The notes beneath the pieces are model-generated. The model did no database searches and was not told the origin of the DNA. It saw nothing but the letters and a program-made list of their open reading frames with translations. DNA of 64,000 bases, taken from assembly GCA_009917455.1 (NCBI GenBank), contig QZDS01000001.1, positions 1 to 64,000 on the forward strand. The letters run 5' to 3'. Position numbers and translations under genes: made by a program. Origin of the DNA: a bacterium 1xD8-48 (GTDB taxonomy: Bacteria; Bacillota; Clostridia; Lachnospirales; Lachnospiraceae). This document shows, in pieces, positions 55,786 to 64,000 of the stretch; the stretch's first letter is position 1; each line of letters begins with the position of its first letter.

Positions 55786-56910
55786 TCAGCTATTCATAAC
55801 CTTTCCCATAAAATCCCCTAACGCTTCCGGCGTCATGGCTCCCACATGAGCGCCCATATCCGAAAGCTTCCGGGCAGTGTTCCTGTCATAAACCGGATTC
55901 GCCTCACTGTCAAGAGCCGTCAGGCAAATCAGCTTTGCGCCGCTCTCGATAATCCCCCGGCTTACGCTTAAAAGCCCCGAAACGCTGCCGCCCTCGCATA
56001 AGTCGGAAACCAGCACCACCATGGTTCTGTGGGGATTTTCTATCAATCCCTCACAGTACTGCAAAGCCCCCGCAATATAAGTGCCTCCGCCCAGCTGGAC
56101 GCTCATAAGGGTGGCGACCACGTCCTCCATCTGGGAGCTCAAATCCACCACCTGAGTATCAAAGATGACAAGCCGGGTATCCAGCATGGGAAGGCGCGCA
56201 AATATTCCCGCCATCACCGCGCTGTGTATCACAGAATCCAGCATGGAACCGCTCTCGTCCACGGCGATAATTACCCGCCAGATGCTGTAGTTTCTGGTGC
56301 GCCGGTTAAAGTACACCTGCTCTAACTGCAGCCTCTTGTTTTCCGTGTCATAATGTTTTAAATTCTTTCGAATGGTTTTCTGAATATCCAGATTCCGTAT
56401 GGAGGGAATGGGGCTGCTGGCATTTCTGTCGATTCTCCCAAGGAGAGAACGCCTGATATCCTGCTGCAGCTTTTCCGCAATCTCTTCCGCCACCTTCCTG
56501 ATAATTCTCCTTGCAGTGTCCAGCACCTCGCCTTTCATCAGATGCTTTAACTGCAAAATGGTTTTCAAAAGCTCCTGATTGGGCTCTAACTTTTCCAGAA
56601 CCTCTTTATCCGTCAAAAGCTCCGTCATCCCATAATTATCCAACGCATGGCGCTCCAGAATCTCCACCGTCTCCTTTGGAAAAAGCTTCCGTATCCGTGT
56701 AATCCAGGTTGCCGCCGTCAGACGGCTTGCGCCTGTGCCTCCCTTTCGGACATCGTCGCCCTGCTCCCTGTTATAGAGAAAGTCCAGCGCCTCCTCCAAA
56801 TCCACGCAGGAAACTCCTTCCGAAAGTCCGGCGTTTCCATCAAAACCCATCTGATTTTTGGCATAGCCTCCTAAAATAAGCCGCCATCTGTTTAACTGAC
56901 CTGTATTCAT
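55786..56910 (-). CDS. VWA-domain protein (YehP-like), partner of the MoxR ATPase
   Basis: 374 residues: a helical N-terminal half and a von Willebrand A domain with a complete MIDAS (IIAVDESGSMLDS, the Thr in LGGGTYIAGAL, and LVSDLCEGG). MoxR ATPases usually act on targets through such VWA proteins, often to insert metals or remodel complexes. Start ATG overlaps the DUF5682 stop (ATGA). Confidence 0.88.
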   Translation of the reverse strand: MNTGQLNRWRLILGGYAKNQMGFDGNAGLSEGVSCVDLEEALDFLYNREQGDDVRKGGTGASRLTAATWITRIRKLFPKETVEILERHALDNYGMTELLTDKEVLEKLEPNQELLKTILQLKHLMKGEVLDTARRIIRKVAEEIAEKLQQDIRRSLLGRIDRNASSPIPSIRNLDIQKTIRKNLKHYDTENKRLQLEQVYFNRRTRNYSIWRVIIAVDESGSMLDSVIHSAVMAGIFARLPMLDTRLVIFDTQVVDLSSQMEDVVATLMSVQLGGGTYIAGALQYCEGLIENPHRTMVVLVSDLCEGGSVSGLLSVSRGIIESGAKLICLTALDSEANPVYDRNTARKLSDMGAHVGAMTPEALGDFMGKVMNS

Positions 56911-59303
56911 TCTGCTGTTCCTCGCCTGTCCCGGCGCCCGCGCGCATACAAATCCAGCGCCTCCCCGTATTCATATTCCGCCGGCAAAACGCTTCTTCCT
57001 TTAAAAAGCGCCTTTTTCTCCGCCCCGTTTAAAGCTGCCGCCTCTCTGGCAATCCTGTCGATTTCCAGCGGGGTAAAGTAGCCGAAAGCCTGACGGAGCT
57101 CAGGCAGAAGCTTCATGAAATCCTCGCCTGAAAGTTCCTTTAAAAGCCTGTCAATCATGGGAAGAAATCCCTGACGGGCAAAAATAAAATCTCTTGCCGT
57201 ATAAAAAAGCCCCCGTAGGAACTCTCCGCTTTTTGACCGCTGCTTTTCGGTTCCCTCCAGATATCCCGCCGCCGTTTCCCTTATCCGCTCATCTATCTCT
57301 CCGTCATATCCATGAAGAAGCCCTAAGACAGCCCCTTCCAGCCCCGGTGAAACCTCCCTGTCGCCGAGAAGCCTTTCAAATGATTCTAAAAGCACCGGAT
57401 GGAAGCCGGCAAACTGCGCCTTGCCTGTGATTTGATACAAGGACAGACAGTGCTCCATACATTCCCACTGCTGCCTGTCTTTTACTCCGGCCATAGAAGG
57501 CAGGAGCTGGACAATTTTCTGAAAGGCAATGCCAAGAAGTCTTGAAAGTTCCCCGGCATCTTCCGTCTGATACAGTTCCTTAAGCTCATAGAGCATCCGC
57601 AAATGGGAAAAGCCCTCCGCCAGGGAAAAGAAATCCCCGTCCTTTGCAAGAACCTCGTCCATATGAGCCCCGAAACCCGCCTGCTCCTTCAAAAATCCCA
57701 TCAGAAAGCCCTGGGTCATAAGGCGGGCCGCATCCCTGCTGCCGGCGCTTTTTTCAAACGCCTTTAAAAGCTGTGCCCGGGCCGCATCTCTGACCGTTCC
57801 CCCGGCCATGGACACATCCACAAGAGCCGCCAGAACCTGACTGGAAAACCGGTAGCTCCAGATTTCCCGAATCCTGTTTTTATCCCTCCGGTTTACCAAA
57901 TCCGCGCCCTTTAATCTTCTGGCAAATCCGGTTTCCAAAAACTCCATCTGATACAGAAAGCGGCTCATTTCAAGATGTCTTTTCTTCGTAAACAGCGAAA
58001 GCTCCACCTCTCCTCTGGCAGCGGTCTGAATCTTAAAGCCGTATTTTTTGCATTTTTCCTCAAAATCAGATAAAAGATGCGGCCGGGGCGCATCTGCGCA
58101 AAGCTCTCCCACCTGCCTTCCCGTATTGATTTCCTGCAAAAGCCGCAGCGGCAAATCCGTGGAAGGATTGCATTCCCCTTTCACAAAGGAGGAAAGAGCC
58201 GCATCCCTCAGCTCAAAAAGCCCCGGCTCCCTCTTACCTCGAAGGGCCGCCAAATCCTTTGCCATCATAAGCGCGCAAATCTCATCATAGGAGGAGACCG
58301 CCTCCTTTTTTCTTCTTGCCGCCCGCCCTGTGCTCACCAGCTGATGGAGCACCGCCTTTTCATATACCCCTACAGGCGAACCTTCTTCCGCAATCCCTTC
58401 CCACACTTGCTGGTAAAATCCGGGAGACAGCATTCCGCTGGCATAGCCGTTCTGCGCATCCGCCGCTTCCATTGAATAGGAAAGGGGATAAACCCCCTGA
58501 TTTTCAGAGGAAATATTATGAAGCTTTACCTTATCTCCAACATAGGAAAGCTCCCCGTCCTTTTCTGAAAGAAGCCCCTTAAGGCCGTCTACGTGAAAGC
58601 CTCCCGTAACCACCAGAACCTTTCCGTACTCCCTGCAGGCCTTTGCAATCTGTTCCGCCATGTACTGCTCCCGCAAAAGGCAGCCGTCCTCCTTAAGCTC
58701 TTCCTGTGGCGTATGGCTTCTTAACAGAGAGCAGTAAGCGTTCATCTGCGCCATAAAGGCTTCCGTCTCCATAAAAAGCCCGCCGATTTCAAAATATTTT
58801 TCCCAGATTTCATCAAAACTGCGAAGATTTGTTTTCTCACAGAGAAGCTTTATGTATTTGCTTCTGCTCAGCAGATAATCGTCGTTTACGGTCTGCTTCC
58901 GGGCCTGGGTTCCCAGAAGGATTTCCCCGTAGGGAAGGTCGATAAATCGTGCCGGAATTTCCCTTCTTTCCGCCTCCCGGACAGCCACAAGCTCCGGCGA
59001 GCAGTCCAGAAAGGGGTAGTAGCATTTGTAGTCTTCCTTTTTGTCCTTATAAAAGTAATACAGAGCCACAGGCGCTTTCGTGTCCTTGTGAGCCAGCACC
59101 GGAATCATCTCCCCGGCATTTGCCGGACCTTCAATCAGAATGCAGCCAGGTTCATAAGCGGCGATTGCCTTTTGCAGGTGAAAGGCGCACACAGGGCTGT
59201 GATGGCGCACCGGGAAAAACAGCGTCGGTGCGGAGAAATCCAACTTTTCCCGGTTTCTTCCGCTTACCTCAGATATTTCCTGGCCTCGTAATAGCTGTTC
59301 CAT
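56907..59303 (-). CDS. DUF5682 protein (YehM-like)
   Basis: 798 residues. The N-terminal 270 residues carry PVRHHSPVCAFHL, CILIEGPANAGEM, LPYGEIL and VLVVTGGFHVDGLKG: the spaced His/Glu pattern recalls TIKI/TraB or erythromycin-esterase-like folds, a possible metal hydrolase (inference). The rest is alpha-helical. GAGAGGG precedes ATG 59303, which lies 40 nt inside the MoxR gene. Core member of the MoxR-VWA-SWIM cluster. Confidence 0.8.
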   Translation of the reverse strand: MEQLLRGQEISEVSGRNREKLDFSAPTLFFPVRHHSPVCAFHLQKAIAAYEPGCILIEGPANAGEMIPVLAHKDTKAPVALYYFYKDKKEDYKCYYPFLDCSPELVAVREAERREIPARFIDLPYGEILLGTQARKQTVNDDYLLSRSKYIKLLCEKTNLRSFDEIWEKYFEIGGLFMETEAFMAQMNAYCSLLRSHTPQEELKEDGCLLREQYMAEQIAKACREYGKVLVVTGGFHVDGLKGLLSEKDGELSYVGDKVKLHNISSENQGVYPLSYSMEAADAQNGYASGMLSPGFYQQVWEGIAEEGSPVGVYEKAVLHQLVSTGRAARRKKEAVSSYDEICALMMAKDLAALRGKREPGLFELRDAALSSFVKGECNPSTDLPLRLLQEINTGRQVGELCADAPRPHLLSDFEEKCKKYGFKIQTAARGEVELSLFTKKRHLEMSRFLYQMEFLETGFARRLKGADLVNRRDKNRIREIWSYRFSSQVLAALVDVSMAGGTVRDAARAQLLKAFEKSAGSRDAARLMTQGFLMGFLKEQAGFGAHMDEVLAKDGDFFSLAEGFSHLRMLYELKELYQTEDAGELSRLLGIAFQKIVQLLPSMAGVKDRQQWECMEHCLSLYQITGKAQFAGFHPVLLESFERLLGDREVSPGLEGAVLGLLHGYDGEIDERIRETAAGYLEGTEKQRSKSGEFLRGLFYTARDFIFARQGFLPMIDRLLKELSGEDFMKLLPELRQAFGYFTPLEIDRIAREAAALNGAEKKALFKGRSVLPAEYEYGEALDLYARGRRDRRGTAE

Positions 59304-60379
59304 AAACCGCCCTCTCTGCCTCCCTTATCCCGCACAACCGTCTGAAAATAACTCCGCAGCTTTTCCATATCGTCGCTGTTTTCCTTCTGCACAGCTCCCG
59401 TCAGGTTCTGGACAAGACAGCCCAGATCCATCCGGGAATCTCCGTAATAATAAGCCGTCATCATGGTCTGATAATAAACAGAAACCGCCTCCGCCGTGCT
59501 CATCACAGCCGACGGCCTGTCGATACGGTGTCCCATGGAGGATACCCCTTCCCGAAGTTCATGGTAGGTGGAGGCTAAAAGCTCCGCCACGTCCTCGTCC
59601 ACAGGCATGTCAACGCCGCTCTCGCGGGCAAGGGCCTCCACTTCATTCACGATAATCTGCTTTTCAAGTGCCACATCCTTCACCGGCATCACCGTCTCAA
59701 AATTGAAACGCCGCTTTAATGCGCTGCTCATCTCATTGACGCCCTTATCTCTGGTGTTGGCCGTCCCGATAACGTTAAAGCCCGCTCTGGCAAATAAAAG
59801 CCCTTCCTCCCCAAGCTCCGGCACATTTAGCACCTTGTCGCTGAGCACGGAGATTAAGCTGTCCTGAATCTCCGCCGGAGTACGGGTAATCTCCTCGAAC
59901 CGGGTGAGAATCCCCTTTTCCATTCCCACATATAAAGGAGCCGGAACAAGCGCTTCCCTGACCGGCCCTTTGGCCAGCAAAAGCGCATAGTTCCAGCTGT
60001 ATTTTATCATATCCTCCGTAGTGCCCGCCGTCCCCTGAATGGTGTTCGTGCTGGTTCCGCTGACAGCCGCGGATAAAAGCTCTGACAGCATGGTTTTGGC
60101 CGTTCCCGGCTCCCCCACCAGCATAAGCCCCCGGTTTCCCGCAAGCGTGATGATACAGCGTTCCACCAGTGCGTCGTTGCCCAGATATTTCCTCCTGATG
60201 ACAATTTCCTCCCCATTCCAGAAAAGCGGCTCTCTGCTCCCCAGAATAAAGGTCCGGACCGCCTTCGGCGACAACTGCCAGTTTTCCGGCTTTCTCCCGG
60301 TATCCGACGCTTTCAGCGCCAAAAGCTCCTTCCGATAACGCGCCTCCACAGGCGGCTTGATTTCCGTTTTGTTTTCCAT
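59264..60379 (-). CDS. MoxR-type AAA+ ATPase (YehL-like)
   Basis: 371 residues from ATG 60379 (AAAGGGG upstream). AAA+ motifs: Walker A GEPGTAKTMLSE, Walker B GILTRFEEITR (helicase-like acidic pair), sensor 1 FNVIGTANTRDKG, arginine-finger region ALKRRFNFE, and a C-terminal lid (MGHRIDRPSAVMSTAEAV). First gene of the operon, with its own promoter. It would power conformational changes of the VWA/DUF5682/SWIM partners. Confidence 0.9.
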   Translation of the reverse strand: MENKTEIKPPVEARYRKELLALKASDTGRKPENWQLSPKAVRTFILGSREPLFWNGEEIVIRRKYLGNDALVERCIITLAGNRGLMLVGEPGTAKTMLSELLSAAVSGTSTNTIQGTAGTTEDMIKYSWNYALLLAKGPVREALVPAPLYVGMEKGILTRFEEITRTPAEIQDSLISVLSDKVLNVPELGEEGLLFARAGFNVIGTANTRDKGVNEMSSALKRRFNFETVMPVKDVALEKQIIVNEVEALARESGVDMPVDEDVAELLASTYHELREGVSSMGHRIDRPSAVMSTAEAVSVYYQTMMTAYYYGDSRMDLGCLVQNLTGAVQKENSDDMEKLRSYFQTVVRDKGGREGGLWNSYYEARKYLR

Positions 60380-60419
60380 GACACTGCGCCCCTTTCCTGC
60401 TGTTTCCAAAGTTGGTTAT

Positions 60420-60449
60420 AGTATAGCAAAAAGGGGGGAGGGTGTGCAA
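60420..60449 (-). promoter_or_regulatory. Promoter of the MoxR operon
   Basis: Minus strand TTGCAC (60449-60444), 18-nt spacer ending TGC (extended -10), TATACT (60425-60420), 41 nt before the moxR start. Confidence 0.6.
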
Positions 60450-60691
60450 GGGGAACGCAAAAAGGACGCGCAAAGGAAGGGAGACATCCTTCCTTTGTGC
60501 TGGCTTTGGCTGGCTGTGCTGCTTAATTATTGCAATTACCTATATACTTATCCCATAAGGCGTTTTGTTAAGTGCTTCTTACAATGGAGCGGATGGAGAA
60601 CAAGGATTGTTTTTGATAATTGAGCATGGTATAATTTTTCCCGGTACAAACCGATAAATCAAAACTTTAGGTATGAAGGGAGTAACAACAA

Positions 60692-61365
60692 ATAAAACAA
60701 ACAAATAGATTATTTCAAAAAGAATTTTCGTTAAAATTCCCCCTGTCTGTTATTGACCGGAAAACTATCGTTTTACTGACTGGCTTTATACTGCTATTAA
60801 CCTGTACCATAACAGGATGCGGAAGTAACAGCCGGCAACAGTCAACTCTTCCTGTTACAGAACCGATTCCAGTAGAAAATCCTGTACAGGAAGAATCAGC
60901 ACAGGAAGCTCAAAACCAGTCTGTGCCGGAACAGCCAGACATGGAACAGCCTTCACAGGCCGAGGACAACCAATCCAAAGTATCCTCTTCTTCCCCTCCT
61001 ATTTGGGAACATGGCAGATAACTTCATCCACTTTTGGCGCCTACAGTGCCATGTCAGAGGAAGATTGCTCCGCGCTGGTGGGAACCCGTTTTGAATATTT
61101 TAAAGATTATGCCATATATGATGACCAAGCACCGTCTGGATTCCCCCAATATTTCGAAAGCACTCAAACCGCAGATGATTTTTTATCCATCTACCAGGGT
61201 ACCAGTCTGGAAACGCTGGGAATTTCCAAAGATTCTGTTCAGGTAGTTGCAATAGAAAATGCAAGCGGCATTGGTGATACTTTTTATATAAAAGACGAAA
61301 ACACTCTGATTATTCCGTGGGATGGTGTATTTTTTGAAGTGCAAAGAGTCAGCTCCGACAGCTGA
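60692..61365 (+). pseudogene. Secreted lipoprotein gene with frameshift and no ATG
   Basis: The frame begins at or after ATA 60692, 8-9 nt behind GAAGGGAG where ATG would be expected. It encodes a signal and lipobox (LLTCTITGCGSNS), then a Glu/Gln/Pro-rich linker, and stops at TAA 61019-61021. One T appears missing from the run at 61002-61004: in the next frame the sequence continues LGTWQITSSTFGAYSAM to SDS at 61365, a compact domain with Trp and acidic residues. A lost start codon plus a frameshift make it a pseudogene. Family not recognised. Confidence 0.5.
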
Positions 61366-61416
61366 TTTTGCTGTGCATAGATTCCTCAAAAATACTGGCA
61401 AATGAAAGTCCAAAAC

Positions 61417-61444
61417 AGGGCGGCGGTGATTACCCCGCCGCCCT
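61417..61444 (-). terminator. GC-rich hairpin after the Abi locus
   Basis: AGGGCGGCGG (61417-61426) pairs perfectly with CCGCCGCCCT (61435-61444). On the minus strand GTTTTGG follows. It lies between the converging lipoprotein remnant and the Abi module. Confidence 0.55.
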
Positions 61445-61463
61445 ATCCGACCCATAACTGAAA

Positions 61464-61542
61464 TAGGCAGCCGTTTCTCACAGCTGCCTACCCGTCAATG
61501 GAATATTTGGATTCGGGCATTACCCCTGCCTTCCTACGGTCT
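61464..61542 (-). ncRNA. Putative structured RNA, downstream copy, next to the Abi_2 gene
   Basis: The minus strand of 61542-61491 carries a 52-nt block (start AGACCGTAGGAAGG, hairpin GGGTAATGCCC, end CCATTGACGGG) identical at 49 of 52 positions to the upstream copy at 62632-62581. TATAAT (61553-61548) stands 7 nt before the block. It is followed by a 10-bp hairpin (61490-61481 with 61473-61464) and TTTC. CCGT and ACGG at the two ends can pair. The layout fits a separate small transcript with its own terminator. Resemblance to abiF-associated RNA is inferred. Confidence 0.5.
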
Positions 61543-61575
61543 TTTTTATTATATTCACAAACAAATTAGTTATCC

Positions 61576-62529
61576 CTACAGGGACAATATTTTATCATAT
61601 AATTCTTTCCAATTTGCCGGCAAAATGTTCATCTTATATATATCCAATTTCGTCTTTGATATAAGTTTATCCAATTCCGTTGCCAACAAATCTGCATCCT
61701 TTTGTGGCAGTATTTTCTTTAAGGCATACAATCTTGAATACAGATTTGTATTATCCGGAAGAACATCCGCACTGTCTTTGTTGTCCGGTATTACCACCGA
61801 GGAAGTCATGCCTGCCACCATAGAGTGATGAGCACAGTAATTTCTAAGATTTCTTACCGCATCCAGCCATGTGTCCATCTGTTTTGTTACTTCTTTTTTA
61901 TAATTACTTCCCGGATATGTGTAATCCAATACTTCCTTTCGCAAATCACCACGCAAATATGAATAAAGCATAACTATAGTTCCCATTTCAAAATATGAAA
62001 ATGCCGCCCATACAGGCAATACATTATTTTGATGTAATCCGCCCCTACGATACTCTTTCAATTCCGAATGTTTGACTACATCTCTTCTCAGTTTTTCTTC
62101 ATCATTGGTTAATCCTGCAAAAAACTTTGTATTAAAAAATGATACATTCCTGTTTCTGGTTTTTTTATCCTTTTCACTCTTGGTAGGAGTATAATATTGC
62201 TTATCCAGGTAAAAACCTGCATCTCCAGTCTTTAATGAAATCGCATTTGCAATCGCACACTTAAAATAGACTTCAGCCTTCTTACAGTATTTAAACAATA
62301 ACAATCTAAGTTGCACATCAAAATCATAAAGTTCAAAGAAAACCTTAGCATCTGCTTTACTTCCAAATGCATTAACCTGTGTTAAAAGATATTTTCCATA
62401 ACGACTTGCTCTAAAATATCCTGCATATCCCAGAAAATCTCTCATCTTTTTTCTCTGTCGGAAGTTCACATATTTCTTCATCAATACAACCTGATTTTCC
62501 AAATCTATAGGTAATTCAGTATTTGGCAC
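61576..62529 (-). CDS. Abi_2 (AbiD/AbiF-type) abortive-infection HEPN protein
   Basis: 317 residues from GTG 62529 (AGAAGG 8 nt upstream; an in-frame GTG three codons earlier overlaps that site). Features: N-terminal YAGYFRASRYGKYLL, FFELYDFDVQLRLLLFKY, LPVWAAFSYFEMGTIVMLYS, and near the end the HEPN-type RNase motif RNLRNYCAHHS (R-x4-H). Abi_2 proteins stop phage growth by suicide; members have been linked to the ancestry of Cas13. The gene lies between two copies of a conserved RNA-like block, the upstream one ending in a terminator right before the start. It looks intact among decayed neighbours. Confidence 0.8.
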   Translation of the reverse strand: MPNTELPIDLENQVVLMKKYVNFRQRKKMRDFLGYAGYFRASRYGKYLLTQVNAFGSKADAKVFFELYDFDVQLRLLLFKYCKKAEVYFKCAIANAISLKTGDAGFYLDKQYYTPTKSEKDKKTRNRNVSFFNTKFFAGLTNDEEKLRRDVVKHSELKEYRRGGLHQNNVLPVWAAFSYFEMGTIVMLYSYLRGDLRKEVLDYTYPGSNYKKEVTKQMDTWLDAVRNLRNYCAHHSMVAGMTSSVVIPDNKDSADVLPDNTNLYSRLYALKKILPQKDADLLATELDKLISKTKLDIYKMNILPANWKELYDKILSL

Positions 62530-62556
62530 TCGCAACACCTTCTTTCATAATAAAAA

Positions 62557-62632
62557 AAGAATGGATATACCATTCTTAATCCCGCCAATGGAATATTTGG
62601 ATTCGGGCATTACCCACGCCTTCCTACGGTCT
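62557..62632 (-). ncRNA. Putative structured RNA, upstream copy, with terminator before the Abi_2 gene
   Basis: The minus strand of 62632-62581 has the same 52-nt block (AGACCGTAGGAAGG ... GGGTAATGCCC ... CCATTGGCGGG). It is followed directly by AAGAATGG/CCATTCTT (62577-62570 with 62564-62557) and seven T, a clear terminator, and then the Abi_2 gene. Promoter-like GATTAT or TATAGA overlaps its start. RNA, terminator, toxin is the same order as in type III toxin-antitoxin loci, but with one unit here and one after the gene. Confidence 0.55.
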
Positions 62633-62734
62633 ATAATCAGACTAGCATATCCCCAACAAAACTTCAACTACTTTTTTCAAAAATACAATGGATTAACAGC
62701 CTGACGTAACCGTTCGAGTTCCCGGAAATATTCA

Positions 62735-63212
62735 TTAACGTTTTGAAGCGATATCATCAGTTTTTTTGCGTGGTCTTTCTTTGGGAAATTCATTCGGGTA
62801 GCCAAACGCAATCGCTGCGATAAGCTGACCGTCACTGTTTAACCATTTACATTTCATAAATATGTTCTTCCGGTGTCATTTCTGACAAAATACCTTTTCC
62901 CAAAGAATTCACAACAAAAATTATAGTTGGAGCTCCTTCCATAATATCCACAGTATATTTTGCCGCGGATATATGTTGTTTGCTTTGTGGTAATAATGCG
63001 CTTTCGTTTTCTTCTCGTTCAATTCCCCGGCGGAAGACTTTCAGCATTTCTTCTTTTGCGTTCCCTTGTATCACAATATATTTCCATGGCTGTCTGTTTT
63101 TTGAAGAAGGTGCTTTTATTCCACTTTGGATAATATCCTTAATATCTTCCTGAGATATCGGTTTATCTGAGAATTTTCTTATACTTCGTCTGTCGTAAAT
63201 GGCGGAAATCAT
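62735..63212 (-). pseudogene. Nitroreductase-family protein with internal deletion
   Basis: ATG 63212 (AAAGGA upstream) opens ISAIYDRRSIRKFSDKPIS and APSSKNRQPWKYIVIQG, the FMN-binding start of the family, to GILSEMTPEEHIYE, where the frame ends. In the next frame the family's C-terminal part follows at once (KWLNSDGQLIAAIAFGYPNEFP, ending SKR with TAA at 62735-62737). About 45-50 central codons are missing, so it is inactive. Confidence 0.65.
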
Positions 63213-63240
63213 TTTTATATGTCCTTTCAAATCCATTTTT

Positions 63241-63516
63241 TCATTTCAACACTCGTAATAATTCATATAAATTACCAATACTTTCCTCATTCTTCTCTGT
63301 ACGCTGTATCCAAATAAATTTGCACTTAGCATTCATTGCCTTTTTTTGTCTTTTTCTTCATCTCCAATAAAAACCAACTTTGTAATATTTTTCAGAAATC
63401 ATTTGCAAGCCTTTACAGTTCGGCTTCCTATATCCTGCAACAGAAGATGAAACATAATAATCAAAATAGCCCAAAAGTAAAACACCGGCACCTGACGAGG
63501 TATTCCACGAGTATGG
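63241..63516 (-). pseudogene. HAD-type phosphatase fragment, frameshifted
   Basis: One frame encodes FDYYVSSSVAGYRKPNCKGLQMISEKYYKVGF; a second continues IGDEEKDKK, and a third gives NAKCKFIWIQRTEKNEES to the stop at 63241-63243. Joined, this is the second half of a HAD hydrolase (KPN loop and GDEEKD acidic motif). The N-terminal DxD part is missing or scrambled beyond 63516. Confidence 0.45.
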
Positions 63517-63617
63517 TACCGCTGTGTTTTTGTAGAGCGGGAGCGCGGCGACGGAGGAAAAGCGCATCCTTCCAAGCGTCACCGCTCCCCTCCAAATACC
63601 CCCATATCTTCCTTATA

Positions 63618-64000
63618 TCAATCCCGGGCGGCGGGGAAATGTACAGTTACGACAGTCCACTCATTCACAACACTTTCCACCTCAATCTCCGCCCCGTGCA
63701 GCATTGCCGCATGTTTCACAATGGAAAGTCCCAGTCCGGTTCCTCCGATTTCTCTGGAGCGTCCCTTATCCACCCGGTAAAATCTCTCAAAAATGCGTTC
63801 CTGATGCTCATCAGAGATTCCGATGCCTGTATCGGACACCTTAAGCTCTGCTCCCCCGTCCCTTTTACGCACCGTAACAAAAACACTGCCTCCCTGGCGG
63901 TTATATTTAATGGCATTGTCGCAGAGATTAAACAAAATACCCTCAAGGGGTTGTCTGAACCCGGAAACCACAGCCGGTTCGCCGGAAAGCTCAATGGTGA
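63618..64000 (-). CDS. Sensor histidine kinase (PhoR-like), C-terminal part, cut by the window edge
   Basis: The frame is open to the right edge and ends at 63618. It contains the HATPase_c domain: N box FNLCDNAIKYN, G1 VSDTGIGI, F/G2 region RIFERFYRVDKGRSREIGGTGLGLSIVKH, ending VTVHFPAARD. RFYRVDKGRSR is typical of the PhoR/WalK group. The His box and sensor lie outside the window. Intact as far as seen. Confidence 0.85.
   Translation of the reverse strand, partial: TIELSGEPAVVSGFRQPLEGILFNLCDNAIKYNRQGGSVFVTVRKRDGGAELKVSDTGIGISDEHQERIFERFYRVDKGRSREIGGTGLGLSIVKHAAMLHGAEIEVESVVNEWTVVTVHFPAARD

Noticed and set aside
61491-62632. Insertion sequence ends around the Abi_2 gene
   Set aside because: The flanking blocks are direct, not inverted, there is no transposase, and each is followed by its own hairpin.

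Overview
The window looks like a chromosome segment of a spore-forming Clostridia, most likely Lachnospiraceae. This rests on the gene orders gap-pgk-tpiA, nifS-nifU-mnmA and secG-rnr-smpB, a SpoVB/MurJ-type flippase, LytTR and YtrA-type GntR regulators, strong AGGAGG-type ribosome binding sites and many intrinsic terminators. Most genes lie on the minus strand. No rRNA, tRNA, CRISPR array or intact transposase was seen.

Left accessory island (about 1-10,960): a decayed mosaic. It holds the tail of a large serine recombinase, a doubly frameshifted phage-type endolysin and a damaged tail-assembly-chaperone pair (prophage debris). Between them is what reads as a complete type III toxin-antitoxin locus of the CptN/ToxN class: sigma-A promoter, three 42-nt RNA repeats, terminator, toxin. 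Next come a broken Bce-like ABC transporter (nonsense codon in the ATPase, permease truncated at the prophage edge), a membrane acyltransferase, an intact LytTR/GHKL two-component system, half a MarR gene, a 162-bp multi-hairpin element with terminal inverted repeats, fused aldo/keto reductase and lipoprotein remnants, and a broken tetR next to a perfect palindromic operator.

Housekeeping core (about 10,970-49,300): mntP, smpB, rnr, secG, a GH25 lysozyme with cell-wall-binding repeats, enolase, several GT-C-type membrane glycosyltransferases, a GntR-controlled ABC transporter, gpmI, a CDF metal transporter, a heterodimeric ABC exporter behind a long leader (40-codon peptide, SD-masking stem, terminator), a DEAD-box helicase, a GT2 glycosyltransferase, tpiA, pgk, gap, a PHP phosphatase, mnmA, nifU, nifS (with paired operator-like repeats) and a SpoVB-like flippase. 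Five lower-glycolytic genes (gap, pgk, tpiA, gpmI, eno) lie in the window.

MoxR-type system (49,351-60,379): MoxR AAA+ ATPase, DUF5682, VWA, SWIM zinc-finger and DUF4132 proteins in the layout of the uncharacterised E. coli yehL-yehM-yehP-yehQ plus yehI set, with a hicA-hicB toxin-antitoxin pair inserted before the DUF4132 gene.

Right accessory end (60,690-64,000): a broken lipoprotein gene, an Abi_2/AbiF-type HEPN protein flanked by two 52-nt near-identical repeats that look like small structured RNAs with their own terminators, a nitroreductase with an internal deletion, a frameshifted HAD phosphatase, and the C-terminal part of a PhoR-like histidine kinase cut by the window edge.

The two RNA-linked toxin or abortive-infection modules (near 2.5 kb and 62 kb) and the Yeh-like system carrying hicAB are the most notable content.
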